The translations under genes were made by a program, and so were the position numbers. Shown here piece by piece: positions 23,638 to 32,365 of a stretch of 64,000 nucleotides of DNA (positions are counted from its first letter, which is position 1; each line of letters opens with the position of its first letter). The notes beneath the pieces are model-generated. The model saw only the letters and a list, made by a program, of their open reading frames with translations. It was not told the DNA's origin and searched no databases. Origin of the DNA: Timonella sp031979385 (GTDB lineage Bacteria; Actinomycetota; Actinomycetes; Actinomycetales; Cellulomonadaceae); NCBI GenBank assembly GCA_031979385.1, contig DALZEF010000003.1:138574-202573 (forward strand), written 5' to 3'.

Positions 23638-26538
23638 TTATTGAGATGTTGTGTGCATCCTTCGTGCAGCCACAATGGCTGCGATTCCGGCGGCAAGTAG
23701 CACCGCCGAAAGGATCACCACGAAGACGGTCAGCGTGGTGCCTGTTTTGCTGAGTTCGCCCGCCTCGTTTTGATCCTCGTCTGTTGTGAGGGCATCGCTC
23801 GCGACGCCCCTGTCAGTCTCATCGGTTTGGGCGTTGTTCTGATCGCTTTGCGACGAGTCGGTTACGTCATCATCTGCCGCTCCCGTTCCGTTTTCGGTTG
23901 CGTCTGGGTCCTCTCCCCCGCCTGCAGAGTTGTTGCCCGTCCCAGAGTCGCCGCCATCCGAACCGTCACCGTTGCCGGGACCCGACTGGTCGTCGTCAAT
24001 GCACGGATCTTGCTGGCTGATCGACAGATCAGCCGCAACCGCGATAATCGGTGCGTTCAGATCGAAGTCTCCGCCCCCCGCAGCATTGAGCCACTGGCGA
24101 TCAGCATCTGAGGTACCGCCGGAGTTGAACACGCCCTTCAAGCCGGCGCGGGCATCCACCTCAAGCCCAAACCAACCCTCGCAGGTTTCGGTCATGGCGA
24201 TACCTGGAACCGCAGTCCATTCGGAGCCAGCACCGTAGTGCAGGTTGTGTGCGGCCCAACCATCGCGCGCTGCGAGGAACACGCGAACCGTGTCGAACTC
24301 AGGAGCTTCGGGGATGACTGGCTCTTCCTCCTCTTCGGGAAGTTCTTCCTGACCAGCGCACGGATTGCCCTCGGTCATGACCTTGTTGTCGACTGCCACC
24401 ACCGGCCCGTAGGTCGAGTAGTTACCGCCACCGTCAGGGTTATCCCACGTGTCCCCACCGTTGTTGAACACGAACTCAAGTTCATCGCCATCCGTTGCAA
24501 TGGTCTTGCGGACCCATCCCTCACACGCAGGTGACATGGGCTCGCCTGGGACCGCAGTCCATCCCTTGATGCCGTGTCCATAGTGAATGTTGTGGGTGGT
24601 CCAGTCTGGGTTGACTCGGTAGTAGACCACGATGTTCTGGCTATCCGTCGAACCGCAGGGGTTCGCGTCCACGGCAACACCGTGTGAGAGCGTCACATGC
24701 TCACCCGAGATGTTGTAGTCTCCGCCACCCATCGGGTTGTTCCACGAACTGCCGCCGTCGTTGACCACTGCAACGAATGGTCCTGTCGCTGGGACGGTGA
24801 CCGCGTACCAGCCATCGCAGACCTCGGTCATCTTGTCTCCCGGGGCCTCGGTCCACCCACCCGATGCATTGTGGTGCAGGTAGGCGTCAGCCCACCCGGA
24901 GTACTTGTGGAAGTACACGGTCGTGGAGGTGTACGCGTACACGGGGTCACCCGTGGGAGTGGAGTGTTCGGTCCACAGCACCACGGACTTTCCTGCGGCT
25001 GCGGTGATCTCGGCTGTTCCATCTGCAGTGACAGTGAAGGTTTCCGCGCAACCGGTCAGGTCGCTGGACCCGACGACGTTGCAGTAGGACCCTTGAGGAA
25101 GATTAGTTGTGAAGGTGTGAGTCACCGGCGCATTCGTGTTGTTGAGGACCACGAAGCCCTGTTCACCGCGCCCATATCCCACAACGTTTCCACCATCAAG
25201 GGTCTGCCAGTTGTTGAGTCCGGTTGCCCGCACGTCGTTGTAGAAACCGACCATGTTCGCGATTTCCGGTTCGCGGTGGATACAGGTGAAAGCACCATCG
25301 GCACACTCGGCGTCGAGCACCTTTCCTGCTGCATCCTGTGGCGCGCCGATATCGTGTCCACCATTGGCATGCTCAAACTCGTATCCCGTGTAAGCGCTCG
25401 GAGACCCGTAGGGATAGGAGAACAGGAACACGTTCGCAAGCAGGTACTTGTCGCCTGCGTGATAGCTCAGGGTTTCCCGGTTGCGCTCGGTGTCGTGGTT
25501 GTCCACAAAGACGCCTGCTCGATAGCCTTCCAGCAGATCCTGATTGGTCGCCAGGCGCTGCAGCGTGGAGATACGGCCGTTGAACGCGCGCTGGAGGGTC
25601 CGGCCGTAGTTGAACTCGTGCGAGTCGCCTGAGCCCAGGTACTCCGCTGGCTGGATCGGCTCACCGCCCGATCCGATGACCTCGTGGACCCAGTACAGGT
25701 TCTTGGCCGCAGACGTCTTTTCTTTGATTGCCTCTAGGTCCACCGCTGGCATGTGCTTCGCCGCGTCAATGCGATATCCGGCCACGCCAAGGCTGGCCAG
25801 ATCATCGAGATAGTCCGCAATCTCCTGCTGCACGTATTCCGTGCCGGTTGCGAGATCTTGGAGCGCCACAAGTCGGCAGTTCTGCACCTCGTCGCGGTTG
25901 CTGTAATCGCTGATGTTGCTCTTGCAGTCGTTGAAGTGCTCGCCACTATATGCGCCCGCGGGTCCAGGATAGTTTTCTTCCGAGTATGGCGTTCCAGCCC
26001 AGCCAACACCCGGTTCGGTTTGCCCGGTCATGTGGTTGATGACCGCGTCCGCGATGATGCCGACGCCTGCATCTCGGCAGGTCTGAACCATGGTTGCAAA
26101 CTCTGCGCGGGTTCCAAGTTTCGATTCAACCTGGTAACTCACGGGCTGGTAGGAGGTCCACCAGGGTGCGCCCTGCGGCCCGAGCTCACCGATGATGTGC
26201 TCCTGTGGCGGAGAGACCTGTACGTAGGCGAAACCCGCTGGTCCGATCACGTTCGTGCATTCGGTTGCGATTGAGTTCCAGGTCCACTGGAACATGTTCA
26301 GGATTGCGTTGTCACCCTGCTCGTTTGGCGTGGTCTGCGCGGCAATACGACCTGCCGTGAGACCGGCTTTTCCGCCTGTGAGTGTCTGTACCGCCGTACT
26401 GGCTGCAGAGATTGTGGGTGGGGTGGGTACCGCAGCGGCGGTCTGAGATGTGAACGCGAGCGAAAGCACAGCAGTAACTGCAATTGCCTTGAGTCGTGTT
26501 CGCAATCCTGGCTGCGCCACCGAACGTGTTGCACGCAT
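23638..26538 (-). CDS. Cell-wall-anchored GH13 alpha-amylase with three starch-binding modules
   Basis: The 966-residue protein has a signal peptide (cut near SQTAAA, residue 36) and a GH13 domain very similar to the following gene, with Asp258, Glu286 and Asp349 as catalytic residues. Three diverged CBM25/26-like modules follow (opening STTVYFHKYSGWADAYLHH, NIVVYYRVNPDWTTHNIHY and DTVRVFLAARDGWAAHNLHY), then an Asp/Ser/Gly/Asn-rich linker of about 80 residues. The C-terminus is a sortase-type signal: LSKTG at residues 929-933, a hydrophobic helix, and an Arg-Arg tail. The motif lacks the usual proline, so anchoring depends on what the host sortases accept. The ATG has GAGGAG upstream. It is first in the two-gene amylase operon. 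Confidence 0.94.
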   Translation of the reverse strand: MRATRSVAQPGLRTRLKAIAVTAVLSLAFTSQTAAAVPTPPTISAASTAVQTLTGGKAGLTAGRIAAQTTPNEQGDNAILNMFQWTWNSIATECTNVIGPAGFAYVQVSPPQEHIIGELGPQGAPWWTSYQPVSYQVESKLGTRAEFATMVQTCRDAGVGIIADAVINHMTGQTEPGVGWAGTPYSEENYPGPAGAYSGEHFNDCKSNISDYSNRDEVQNCRLVALQDLATGTEYVQQEIADYLDDLASLGVAGYRIDAAKHMPAVDLEAIKEKTSAAKNLYWVHEVIGSGGEPIQPAEYLGSGDSHEFNYGRTLQRAFNGRISTLQRLATNQDLLEGYRAGVFVDNHDTERNRETLSYHAGDKYLLANVFLFSYPYGSPSAYTGYEFEHANGGHDIGAPQDAAGKVLDAECADGAFTCIHREPEIANMVGFYNDVRATGLNNWQTLDGGNVVGYGRGEQGFVVLNNTNAPVTHTFTTNLPQGSYCNVVGSSDLTGCAETFTVTADGTAEITAAAGKSVVLWTEHSTPTGDPVYAYTSTTVYFHKYSGWADAYLHHNASGGWTEAPGDKMTEVCDGWYAVTVPATGPFVAVVNDGGSSWNNPMGGGDYNISGEHVTLSHGVAVDANPCGSTDSQNIVVYYRVNPDWTTHNIHYGHGIKGWTAVPGEPMSPACEGWVRKTIATDGDELEFVFNNGGDTWDNPDGGGNYSTYGPVVAVDNKVMTEGNPCAGQEELPEEEEEPVIPEAPEFDTVRVFLAARDGWAAHNLHYGAGSEWTAVPGIAMTETCEGWFGLEVDARAGLKGVFNSGGTSDADRQWLNAAGGGDFDLNAPIIAVAADLSISQQDPCIDDDQSGPGNGDGSDGGDSGTGNNSAGGGEDPDATENGTGAADDDVTDSSQSDQNNAQTDETDRGVASDALTTDEDQNEAGELSKTGTTLTVFVVILSAVLLAAGIAAIVAARRMHTTSQ

Positions 26539-26670
26539 CTGGTGTTTTTCTCCTCATTGAGTTCCAGCGTTTGCGTCGATGCGCCACGCGGTGCGTGGAA
26601 GACGCTTGGAAGCGCGTTTCGGGGCAAGGTAACGCCGCCTCGAAAGCGCATGAGGTTGAATGTAAACGGT

Positions 26671-26764
26671 CTGCAAATTGATTGCAATGGGTGCAACAAC
26701 TTGCAGAATCGCTCAAGCGAGCGTATTCATCCCATGTTGAAAAGTGGCAGGGTTTCGCTTGCAG
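26671..26764. promoter_or_regulatory. Cluster of TGCA-core sites upstream of the amylase operon
   Basis: Four TGCA cores lie at 26672, 26683, 26692 and 26702, about 10 bases apart, within CTGCAA, TTGCAA, GTGCAAC and CTTGCAG. A fifth, CTTGCAG, lies at 26758-26764. The CTTGCAG motif resembles sites recognised by LacI-type maltose regulators of streptomycetes (Reg1/MalR). The cluster lies 135-225 bases upstream of the first amylase ATG. Confidence 0.5.
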
Positions 26765-26928
26765 AACTCCTCCGCCACATACGCAAGGACGGCGATGTAA
26801 TGCGGATTCCGGGCCGATTCTTTTCAACGGCACGGTTCGACTGAAAGGAAATCGTGGGAAATCGACCGCCCACGCATCTCGATATTTGAGATCACGGACG
26901 GGTTTTCCTAATGCTACCCGCCCGCCCG

Positions 26929-27001
26929 ACTCGTTGGGGCCAAAAGGGTCCGGGTGCATACATTTAGGTTGCGCACCCGGACCCTTTTGGTCCCAACGAG
27001 T
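26929..27001. terminator. Long hairpin (29-bp arms) after the peptide-transporter operon
   Basis: Arms 26929-26957 and 26973-27001 are complementary with a single mismatch (G-U in RNA) around a 15-base AT-rich loop. It lies 58 bases after the last ABC gene and is the best-paired member of hairpin family B. Its length and the lack of a U-tract are unusual for a terminator. Confidence 0.65.
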
Positions 27002-27058
27002 TTTGAGACAGCGCATACCTCTGCCCGCAGGCAACGCAAGGATGTTACGGAGAAAGGG

Positions 27059-27826
27059 TCATACAGTAGGAAGTTGCGGCACCGCGGCAAGAAGCTTCTT
27101 GGTGTAGTCTGCCTGCGGGTTCGTGAGCACATCACGTGTCGCTCCGGTCTCCTCGATCACGCCATCACGGAGCACCACGGTCTGCTCGCACAGTTGCCCG
27201 ACGATCGCCATATCGTGTGACACCATGATCAAGGTCATCCCGAGTTCGTGCTTGAGGCGTTGCAGCAGTTCGATGATCTGCGAGCGCACGGACACATCGA
27301 GCGCGCTCACCGGTTCATCGGCTACGAGCACCTGTGGTGATGGTGCAAGGGCACGCGCTATCGCGATGCGTTGGCGTTGACCACCTGAGAACTGCGCTGG
27401 ATATTTGCTTGCTGCGTCCTCGTCAAGTCCGACCCAGCGCAGTACCTCGTGCACGCGGGCCGTGTGGTCCCCGGGGATCGACAGCGAGCGCAACGGCTCG
27501 GCGATGATTGCGCCGACGTTCATCCGCGGGTCGAGCGAGGATCGTGGGTCTTGGAACACGATCTGCACGTTGGATCTGAAGTCGCGCATGACGGCCCGGT
27601 TGCGGTGCGCAAGTTCGTCCCCTCGGTACAGCACCCGCCCCGCCGATGGCCTGTCCAGGGCCATGAGCAGTTTGAGGATGGTGGACTTTCCAGCACCGGA
27701 CTCGCCCACGATTCCCATGCTTTGTCCGGAGACCACCTCAAGCGACACGTTTTTAAGCGCGTGGGTTGTATCGTTTCCACGCCCAAATGTGCGCGACACA
27801 TTGTCGAGCCGTAGGTATGGCGTCAT
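27059..27826 (-). CDS. Peptide ABC transporter ATP-binding protein (DppF/OppF-like)
   Basis: This 255-residue ABC ATPase has Walker A GESGAGKST, the signature FSGGQRQRIAIARAL, Walker B VLVADEPVSALDV and the switch histidine in MVSHDMAI. Subfamily features (VQIVFQDPRSSLDPR) place it with OppF/DppF. It ends right after the core fold, without the long C-terminal cysteine region of some homologues. It would energise uptake with its partner ATPase at 27823; the two genes overlap by four bases (ATGA). Last gene of the operon. Confidence 0.92.
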   Translation of the reverse strand: MTPYLRLDNVSRTFGRGNDTTHALKNVSLEVVSGQSMGIVGESGAGKSTILKLLMALDRPSAGRVLYRGDELAHRNRAVMRDFRSNVQIVFQDPRSSLDPRMNVGAIIAEPLRSLSIPGDHTARVHEVLRWVGLDEDAASKYPAQFSGGQRQRIAIARALAPSPQVLVADEPVSALDVSVRSQIIELLQRLKHELGMTLIMVSHDMAIVGQLCEQTVVLRDGVIEETGATRDVLTNPQADYTKKLLAAVPQLPTV

Positions 27827-28851
27827 ACTGTGCCTCCCGGCTTGTCGGTGCTGTCCGCTGGGTTGTTCCTTGGGGCGCGCTCTGTACTGCTTGGCGACGA
27901 GTCGGCTGCATCCCAGCGTTCCGCCCCTTCCTCGATGGGTCCTTTTTGTTCCGGGTGGGTAGAAAAAGTATGCGCACCCGGACCGTTTTCAGCCCTTCGA
28001 GTGTTTTCGGGCTGGACCTGAGTATCTGAACGAGGATGTTGGAGAGAAACAGAGTGAGGGGACGTGTGATGAGAAGGAAGTCGTGTAACGGCTCGGGCGG
28101 CATCGAGCAGGGTACGGGTGTAAGGGTGCTGCGGTGTGCGCAGTGCCTGTGCCACGGTGGTCTCCTCGACGACTTGGCCGTTGCGCATGACCACGAGGCC
28201 TTCGGCGACCTTCGAGATCACGGGAAGATCGTGGGAGACGAACACGAGGGTCGTGCCCGTCTTGTCGATGATCTCGGAGAGCAGGTCGAGGATTTCGGCC
28301 TGCACGGTCACGTCGAGCGCCGTCGTGGGTTCATCGGCAATGAGTAGTTCTGGTTCGCAGGCCAGTGCCATTGCGATTGAGATGCGTTGGCGTTGACCGC
28401 CCGAGAGCTGCCACGGGTAGGAAGCGAGAATACGATCCACATCGCGCAGCGAGACCAGTTCGAGAAGCTCGCGCGAACGTGCCACGATCTGGCTCTTGTT
28501 CAGCGAGGTGTGCAGCTTGAGCGGTCCGGCGATCTGCTTGCCCACCTTCATGAGTGGGTCGAGCGCAGTGAGCGGTTCCTGGAAAACCATCGCGATCTGG
28601 GCACCGCGCACGTGCCGGAGTTCAGATTCCGGTGCGCCGAGAAGCTCCCTGCCATTGAACTGGATTGATCCCGTGGCCTTCATGCCGTGTGGCAGTAGTC
28701 CCAAGATCGCCTGAGCCGTCAGGGATTTGCCGGAGCCGGACTCCCCGATGACGCCAAGGCGCTTACCGGAGCCAACCGACCACGAGATGTTGTCGAGCAG
28801 GGTTTTATCGCCCGAGGTGGTGACAGTCAGGTCCTTGATGACGAGGCTCAT
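27823..28851 (-). CDS. Peptide ABC transporter ATP-binding protein (DppD/OppD-like) with repeat-derived tail
   Basis: I start at the ATG at 28851 (MSLVIKDLTVTT), which overlaps the TGA of the permease by four bases; the frame is open further upstream without merit. Walker A is GESGSGKSL, the signature LSGGQRQRISIAMAL, Walker B LLIADEPTTALDV and the switch VSHDLPV. The conserved part ends after TPQHPYTRTLLDA (about residue 255). The last 85 residues are hydrophilic and unrelated to OppD tails, and their DNA contains a family A repeat end (27890-27905) and a family B hairpin (27931-28001) translated in frame. The tail is probably disordered. Confidence 0.9.
   Translation of the reverse strand: MSLVIKDLTVTTSGDKTLLDNISWSVGSGKRLGVIGESGSGKSLTAQAILGLLPHGMKATGSIQFNGRELLGAPESELRHVRGAQIAMVFQEPLTALDPLMKVGKQIAGPLKLHTSLNKSQIVARSRELLELVSLRDVDRILASYPWQLSGGQRQRISIAMALACEPELLIADEPTTALDVTVQAEILDLLSEIIDKTGTTLVFVSHDLPVISKVAEGLVVMRNGQVVEETTVAQALRTPQHPYTRTLLDAARAVTRLPSHHTSPHSVSLQHPRSDTQVQPENTRRAENGPGAHTFSTHPEQKGPIEEGAERWDAADSSPSSTERAPRNNPADSTDKPGGTV
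27890..28001. repeat. Composite of family A and family B repeats in the 3' end of dppD
   Basis: CTTGGCGACGAGTCGG (27890-27905) with CCCAGCG at 27912 matches family A spacing. It is followed by CTCGATGGGTCC...TCCGGGTG and GCACCCGGACCG...CCTTCGAG (27931-28001), a family B hairpin. Confidence 0.65.
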
Positions 28852-29771
28852 CGATCTCCCCTTAAGCTTGGGTCGAGGCGTTCGCGCAGGCCGTCGCCCA
28901 GCAGGTTCAGTCCAAGCACGGTCCACGCGATTGCGATACCGGGTACAAGGGCAGCGATCGGCTGGACTGCAAGAGTGGACTGCGCTTCCTTCAGCATTCG
29001 ACCCCAACTTGCAGCAGGTGGTGGGGCTCCCAACCCCAGGTAGGACAGGGATGCTTCAGCGAGGATTGCAGTTCCGCCAAGGATCATGAGCTGCACGAGC
29101 AGCATCGGCAGAATATTTGGAATCACGTGCCGCACGACGATTCCCGCCCAGCGCGTACCCGAGGCGATTGCAGCGGTCACATAATCCTCGCGCAGCACGC
29201 GTGCCGCATTGATTCGAGTGATTCGCGCAATCACCGCGGAACCGGAGATACCGATTGCGAAGATGGCCGAACTCAATGATGCCCCACGAACAGTCACGAT
29301 GAGCATCGCGAGCAGCAGCGTGGGGAACGCGATAAGCAGGTCCACCAGGTTCACGAGCGTGATGTCGAGCCACTTCGTGGTCGCCGCGGCCACGATACCG
29401 ATCAGCACACCGAGCACTCCGGCAATCACAACAGCCGAAACGGCCACGATCAGAGCCGACTGAGCGCCCACCATCAACTGGGTAAACAGGTCACGCCCCA
29501 GCCGATCCGTTCCAATCCAGAACTCTCCCGACGGTGGAGCCAACCGTGTACCGTCCCCGACGGAGTCCACAGGGTACGGCGTCCACACAAACGACACCAG
29601 CCCCATCAGGACGGTCACCGTGGCCATGATCGCTCCAGCGACCAAAGACGGTGGAAACGCCCGGCGAGTCTTCCTTACGACCCCACCCGAGTGTGGGTCA
29701 CCGGAAGCCGAGGGGCCAAGCCCAACCGGCTCGTCGGCAATAGAAACAGGTACGTTCTCGATACCGCTCAT
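28848..29771 (-). CDS. Peptide ABC transporter permease (DppC/OppC-like)
   Basis: The 307-residue permease has six membrane helices and the EAA-loop motif for contact with the ATPase (AAIASGTRWAGIVVRHVIPN). It also carries the N-terminal OppC domain sequence WIGTDRLGRDLFTQLMVGAQ. The first 30 residues (SIADEPVGLGPSASGDP) are hydrophilic and lie before the first helix at about residue 40; the family A repeat end at 29728-29741 encodes part of them. It overlaps both neighbours by four bases, so the operon is tightly coupled. Confidence 0.93.
   Translation of the reverse strand: MSGIENVPVSIADEPVGLGPSASGDPHSGGVVRKTRRAFPPSLVAGAIMATVTVLMGLVSFVWTPYPVDSVGDGTRLAPPSGEFWIGTDRLGRDLFTQLMVGAQSALIVAVSAVVIAGVLGVLIGIVAAATTKWLDITLVNLVDLLIAFPTLLLAMLIVTVRGASLSSAIFAIGISGSAVIARITRINAARVLREDYVTAAIASGTRWAGIVVRHVIPNILPMLLVQLMILGGTAILAEASLSYLGLGAPPPAASWGRMLKEAQSTLAVQPIAALVPGIAIAWTVLGLNLLGDGLRERLDPSLRGDR
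29728..29741. repeat. Family A repeat end inside the dppC 5' region
   Basis: GGCTCGTCGGCAAT is the inverse of ATTGCCGACGAGCC found at 40217 and 61775. It is read as IADEP in the permease N-terminus. Confidence 0.5.
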
Positions 29772-30736
29772 CGCTGGCCTCCCCCGGATACCGACGACAA
29801 CCGCAAGCGCGGGTCAATCGCGCGTTGCAGCAGATCAATCAGGAAGTTCATGATCAACACAACCGCGGTCAGCAGGAGCACCAGCGACTGCACGACCGGG
29901 AAATCGCGCGACACGACAGACTGCAACAACAGCGAACCCAGCCCCGGAAGGGCAAACACGTTCTCAATCACAACCGCACCCAACAGGGACGTGGCCAACT
30001 CGATACCCAAAATCGCGACCACGGGAACCGCACCATTACGCAACCCGTGCCGCGCCAACGCACCCCACCGGGAATACCCCAGCGAACGCGCCGTACGAAT
30101 GTAATCGGCGTCCAACACGTCAAGCGTGGCCGAACGCACATAACGGACCATCACGGACGACATCGCCACCGCGACCGTGATGACCGGCAAGATCAAAGAC
30201 TCAATCGCGGCACCCGGATTCGACCAGCCCTGGCGCGGGAACCCACCGGCAGGCAGCACCCCGGCATTCAACGCGAACACCCACACCAGGATCACACCAA
30301 CCCAGAACACCGGGATAGCCAACCCCAACTGCGAAATCGCCGAAACCGCAACGCCCACAAACGAGTTACGGTACACGCCCGCAATAACGCCAAGTGGAAC
30401 AGACACCAGAACCGAAAGAATAAACGCACCCACAGACAGCGGAATCGTCACATTCAACTTCGACACGATAAGTTCGGAGACCGGAAGCTTCGAGATGAAG
30501 GCAGTCGTGCTGCCCGAGAAGATCGAGCCGATCCAGTCGAAATACTGACTGACCAGCGACTTGTTCATGCCGAGTTCACTGCGCAACTGCTCCAGTTGCT
30601 CAACAGTCGTACCCGGACCGAGCAGCGCACTCCCCGGGTCACCCGGCAGCAGACGCAGCACCGCAAAGATCAAAATGCTGGCAACCACCAGCGAGACGAT
30701 CAGCGAGCCAAGCCGAACCGCAATGAATCTAGCCAT
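29768..30736 (-). CDS. Peptide ABC transporter permease (DppB/OppB-like)
   Basis: The 322-residue protein opens with MARFIAVRLGSLIVSLVVAS, typical of the DppB first helix, then LPGDPGSALLGPG, and has six helices with the EAA-type loop TARSLGYSRWGALARHGLRN. It forms the membrane channel with the DppC-like protein. The ATG at 30736 lies 99 bases after the binding-protein gene. That gap contains a stable hairpin (30782-30817), as often seen where the binding protein must be made in excess. Confidence 0.93.
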   Translation of the reverse strand: MARFIAVRLGSLIVSLVVASILIFAVLRLLPGDPGSALLGPGTTVEQLEQLRSELGMNKSLVSQYFDWIGSIFSGSTTAFISKLPVSELIVSKLNVTIPLSVGAFILSVLVSVPLGVIAGVYRNSFVGVAVSAISQLGLAIPVFWVGVILVWVFALNAGVLPAGGFPRQGWSNPGAAIESLILPVITVAVAMSSVMVRYVRSATLDVLDADYIRTARSLGYSRWGALARHGLRNGAVPVVAILGIELATSLLGAVVIENVFALPGLGSLLLQSVVSRDFPVVQSLVLLLTAVVLIMNFLIDLLQRAIDPRLRLSSVSGGGQR

Positions 30737-30781
30737 GGCGACGTTCAGTTCTTTCTAAAAGACACAACAACAATTAACGCA

Positions 30782-30817
30782 ACTATGAGCCTGGATGTTC
30801 CCACCCAGGCTCATAGT
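30782..30817 (-). terminator. Intra-operon hairpin between binding-protein and permease genes
   Basis: ACTATGAGCCTGG pairs perfectly with CCAGGCTCATAGT (13 bp, 10-base loop). It is probably a partial terminator or RNA-stability element that raises binding protein over permease. Confidence 0.75.
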
Positions 30818-30835
30818 CACTACATCACTGATCGA

Positions 30836-32365
30836 TCAGTTTGTGCGAACGATGTTCGCAACGTAGAACGGTTCGGCGTTCTTGTCAGCGGAGAATCCGG
30901 TAATGTTTGCCTTCGACACACGGATCTGCGGGGCTTGGAACAGCCATGCAGATGGTGCCTCTTCAGCGATGATGCCGGAGAGCTGGTGAATCAGTTCCGT
31001 CTGCTCGGCTTCTGATGCAGCCTCATCGGACTTGACCTTGAGGTCCTGGACCTCGCTGTTGTCGTACTGCCAGTAGAAGTCAGGGTTTGCGTACCACAGC
31101 ACGTCGCGTGGGTTGTTGTGGTTCATGAGCGTGGTCTCGTAGTCCTTGTTGGTGTAGACCTGCTCGTACCATGCCGCATCATCGAATGGGCTCAGCTCCA
31201 GAGTCACGCCGACTGCCGCGAGATCGGACTTGAGTTGCTGCACGATCAGTTCCTCAGCGGAACCTGCAACGTACTTGATCGAGAAGGATAGGTCCTTCAC
31301 GCCAGCCTCGTCCAGGAGTTCCCTTGCCTTGTCTGGGTTGTAGGCGTGGATCTCCGCATAGGATGCGTCATACCATGGCTCACCTACTGGAGGCATCGAA
31401 CCGATCACAACACCGTAGTCGCCCCACACTGCGTTCTTGATGGCTTCGCGGTTGATTGCGGTGTAGAGACCCTGGCGGACCTTGACGTCGGTGAATGGCT
31501 CAACCTGGTTGTTGAAGGTCCACAGCCACTTACGGATCGAGTTGCCCTCGCTCACGACGAACTCATCGTTGCCCTCGAACTGTGCGAGTTGATCTGGGTT
31601 GTCCTGCTGGAGCACGAGGTCGAGCTGTCCAGCGAGCAGAGCGTTGTTCAGTGCGGTTTCATCAGCGAAGAACTGGAAGGTCACGCCAGGGTTCTTGGCT
31701 GGTTCGCCCCAGTAGTCCTCATTGCGTTCCAAGGTCAGGTGGTCGCCCTGGACCCACTCAACGAGCTTGTATGGGCCGGTTCCGTTCTCGGAGGTGTTGG
31801 CCTTGTCGCCGTCCTTGACGATCGTGACCGATGCGAGGAAGAACGGCAGCGAGGCACTGCGGTGCGCAAGGTTCAGAACCACGGTTGCGTCATCTGGGGT
31901 TTCAATCTCCTCGATCACAAGGAGGTCGGACTTGCGGGCTGACTTCGAGTCCGGGCCGATTGCCTCGGAGATCGACCACTTCACGTCCTTCGAGGTGAGC
32001 GGCGTACCATCGTGGAAGTTCACGCCGTCCTGCAGGGTGAAGGTGTAGGTCAGACCGTCTTCGGAGATTGCGATATCCTTGGCAAGGGTGTTGACGACGT
32101 CACCGTTCTCGTCGACCGAGGTCAAGCCCTCGTAGACGTTACGGGTTGTGGTCTCGGAGATGCCAGATGACCCACCGACGTTGCGCTCAAGCGAGGTTGG
32201 CTCGTTGGTCGAACCGATGACGATCTCTTCCGTGGTCTCAACTGCCGCGTCCGAGGTCGTGTCCGTCGGTGAGGGGGTCTGCTCGTTTGTGTTTCCCGAG
32301 CCGCATGCGGCAAGAACCAGCGAGGACGCTAGGACTGCGGCAACCAGAGTGAGCCTGGATTTCAT
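30836..32365 (-). CDS. Family 5 extracellular solute-binding lipoprotein (peptide ABC importer)
   Basis: The start at 32365 gives a lipoprotein signal (MKSRLTLVAA, lipobox VLAAC with Cys21), then a Thr/Glu-rich linker and the family 5 binding fold: VYEGLTSVDENGDVVNTLAKD, FTLQDGVNFHDGTPLTSKDV, VRQGLYTAINREAI, and LLDEAGVKDLSF. With 509 residues it has the normal length. It captures a di- or oligopeptide (or another solute of the family) outside the membrane and delivers it to the two permeases. No nickel- or haem-specific feature is evident. First gene of the operon; the frame's upstream part (to 32518) has no homology. Confidence 0.93.
   Translation of the reverse strand: MKSRLTLVAAVLASSLVLAACGSGNTNEQTPSPTDTTSDAAVETTEEIVIGSTNEPTSLERNVGGSSGISETTTRNVYEGLTSVDENGDVVNTLAKDIAISEDGLTYTFTLQDGVNFHDGTPLTSKDVKWSISEAIGPDSKSARKSDLLVIEEIETPDDATVVLNLAHRSASLPFFLASVTIVKDGDKANTSENGTGPYKLVEWVQGDHLTLERNEDYWGEPAKNPGVTFQFFADETALNNALLAGQLDLVLQQDNPDQLAQFEGNDEFVVSEGNSIRKWLWTFNNQVEPFTDVKVRQGLYTAINREAIKNAVWGDYGVVIGSMPPVGEPWYDASYAEIHAYNPDKARELLDEAGVKDLSFSIKYVAGSAEELIVQQLKSDLAAVGVTLELSPFDDAAWYEQVYTNKDYETTLMNHNNPRDVLWYANPDFYWQYDNSEVQDLKVKSDEAASEAEQTELIHQLSGIIAEEAPSAWLFQAPQIRVSKANITGFSADKNAEPFYVANIVRTN

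Noticed and set aside
23838..23870. Family A copy in the linker of the anchored amylase (TTGCGACGAGTCGG)
   Set aside because: Similar to the ends, but the region is Ser/Asp codon-rich, so the match may be chance; no CCCAGCG or inverted partner.
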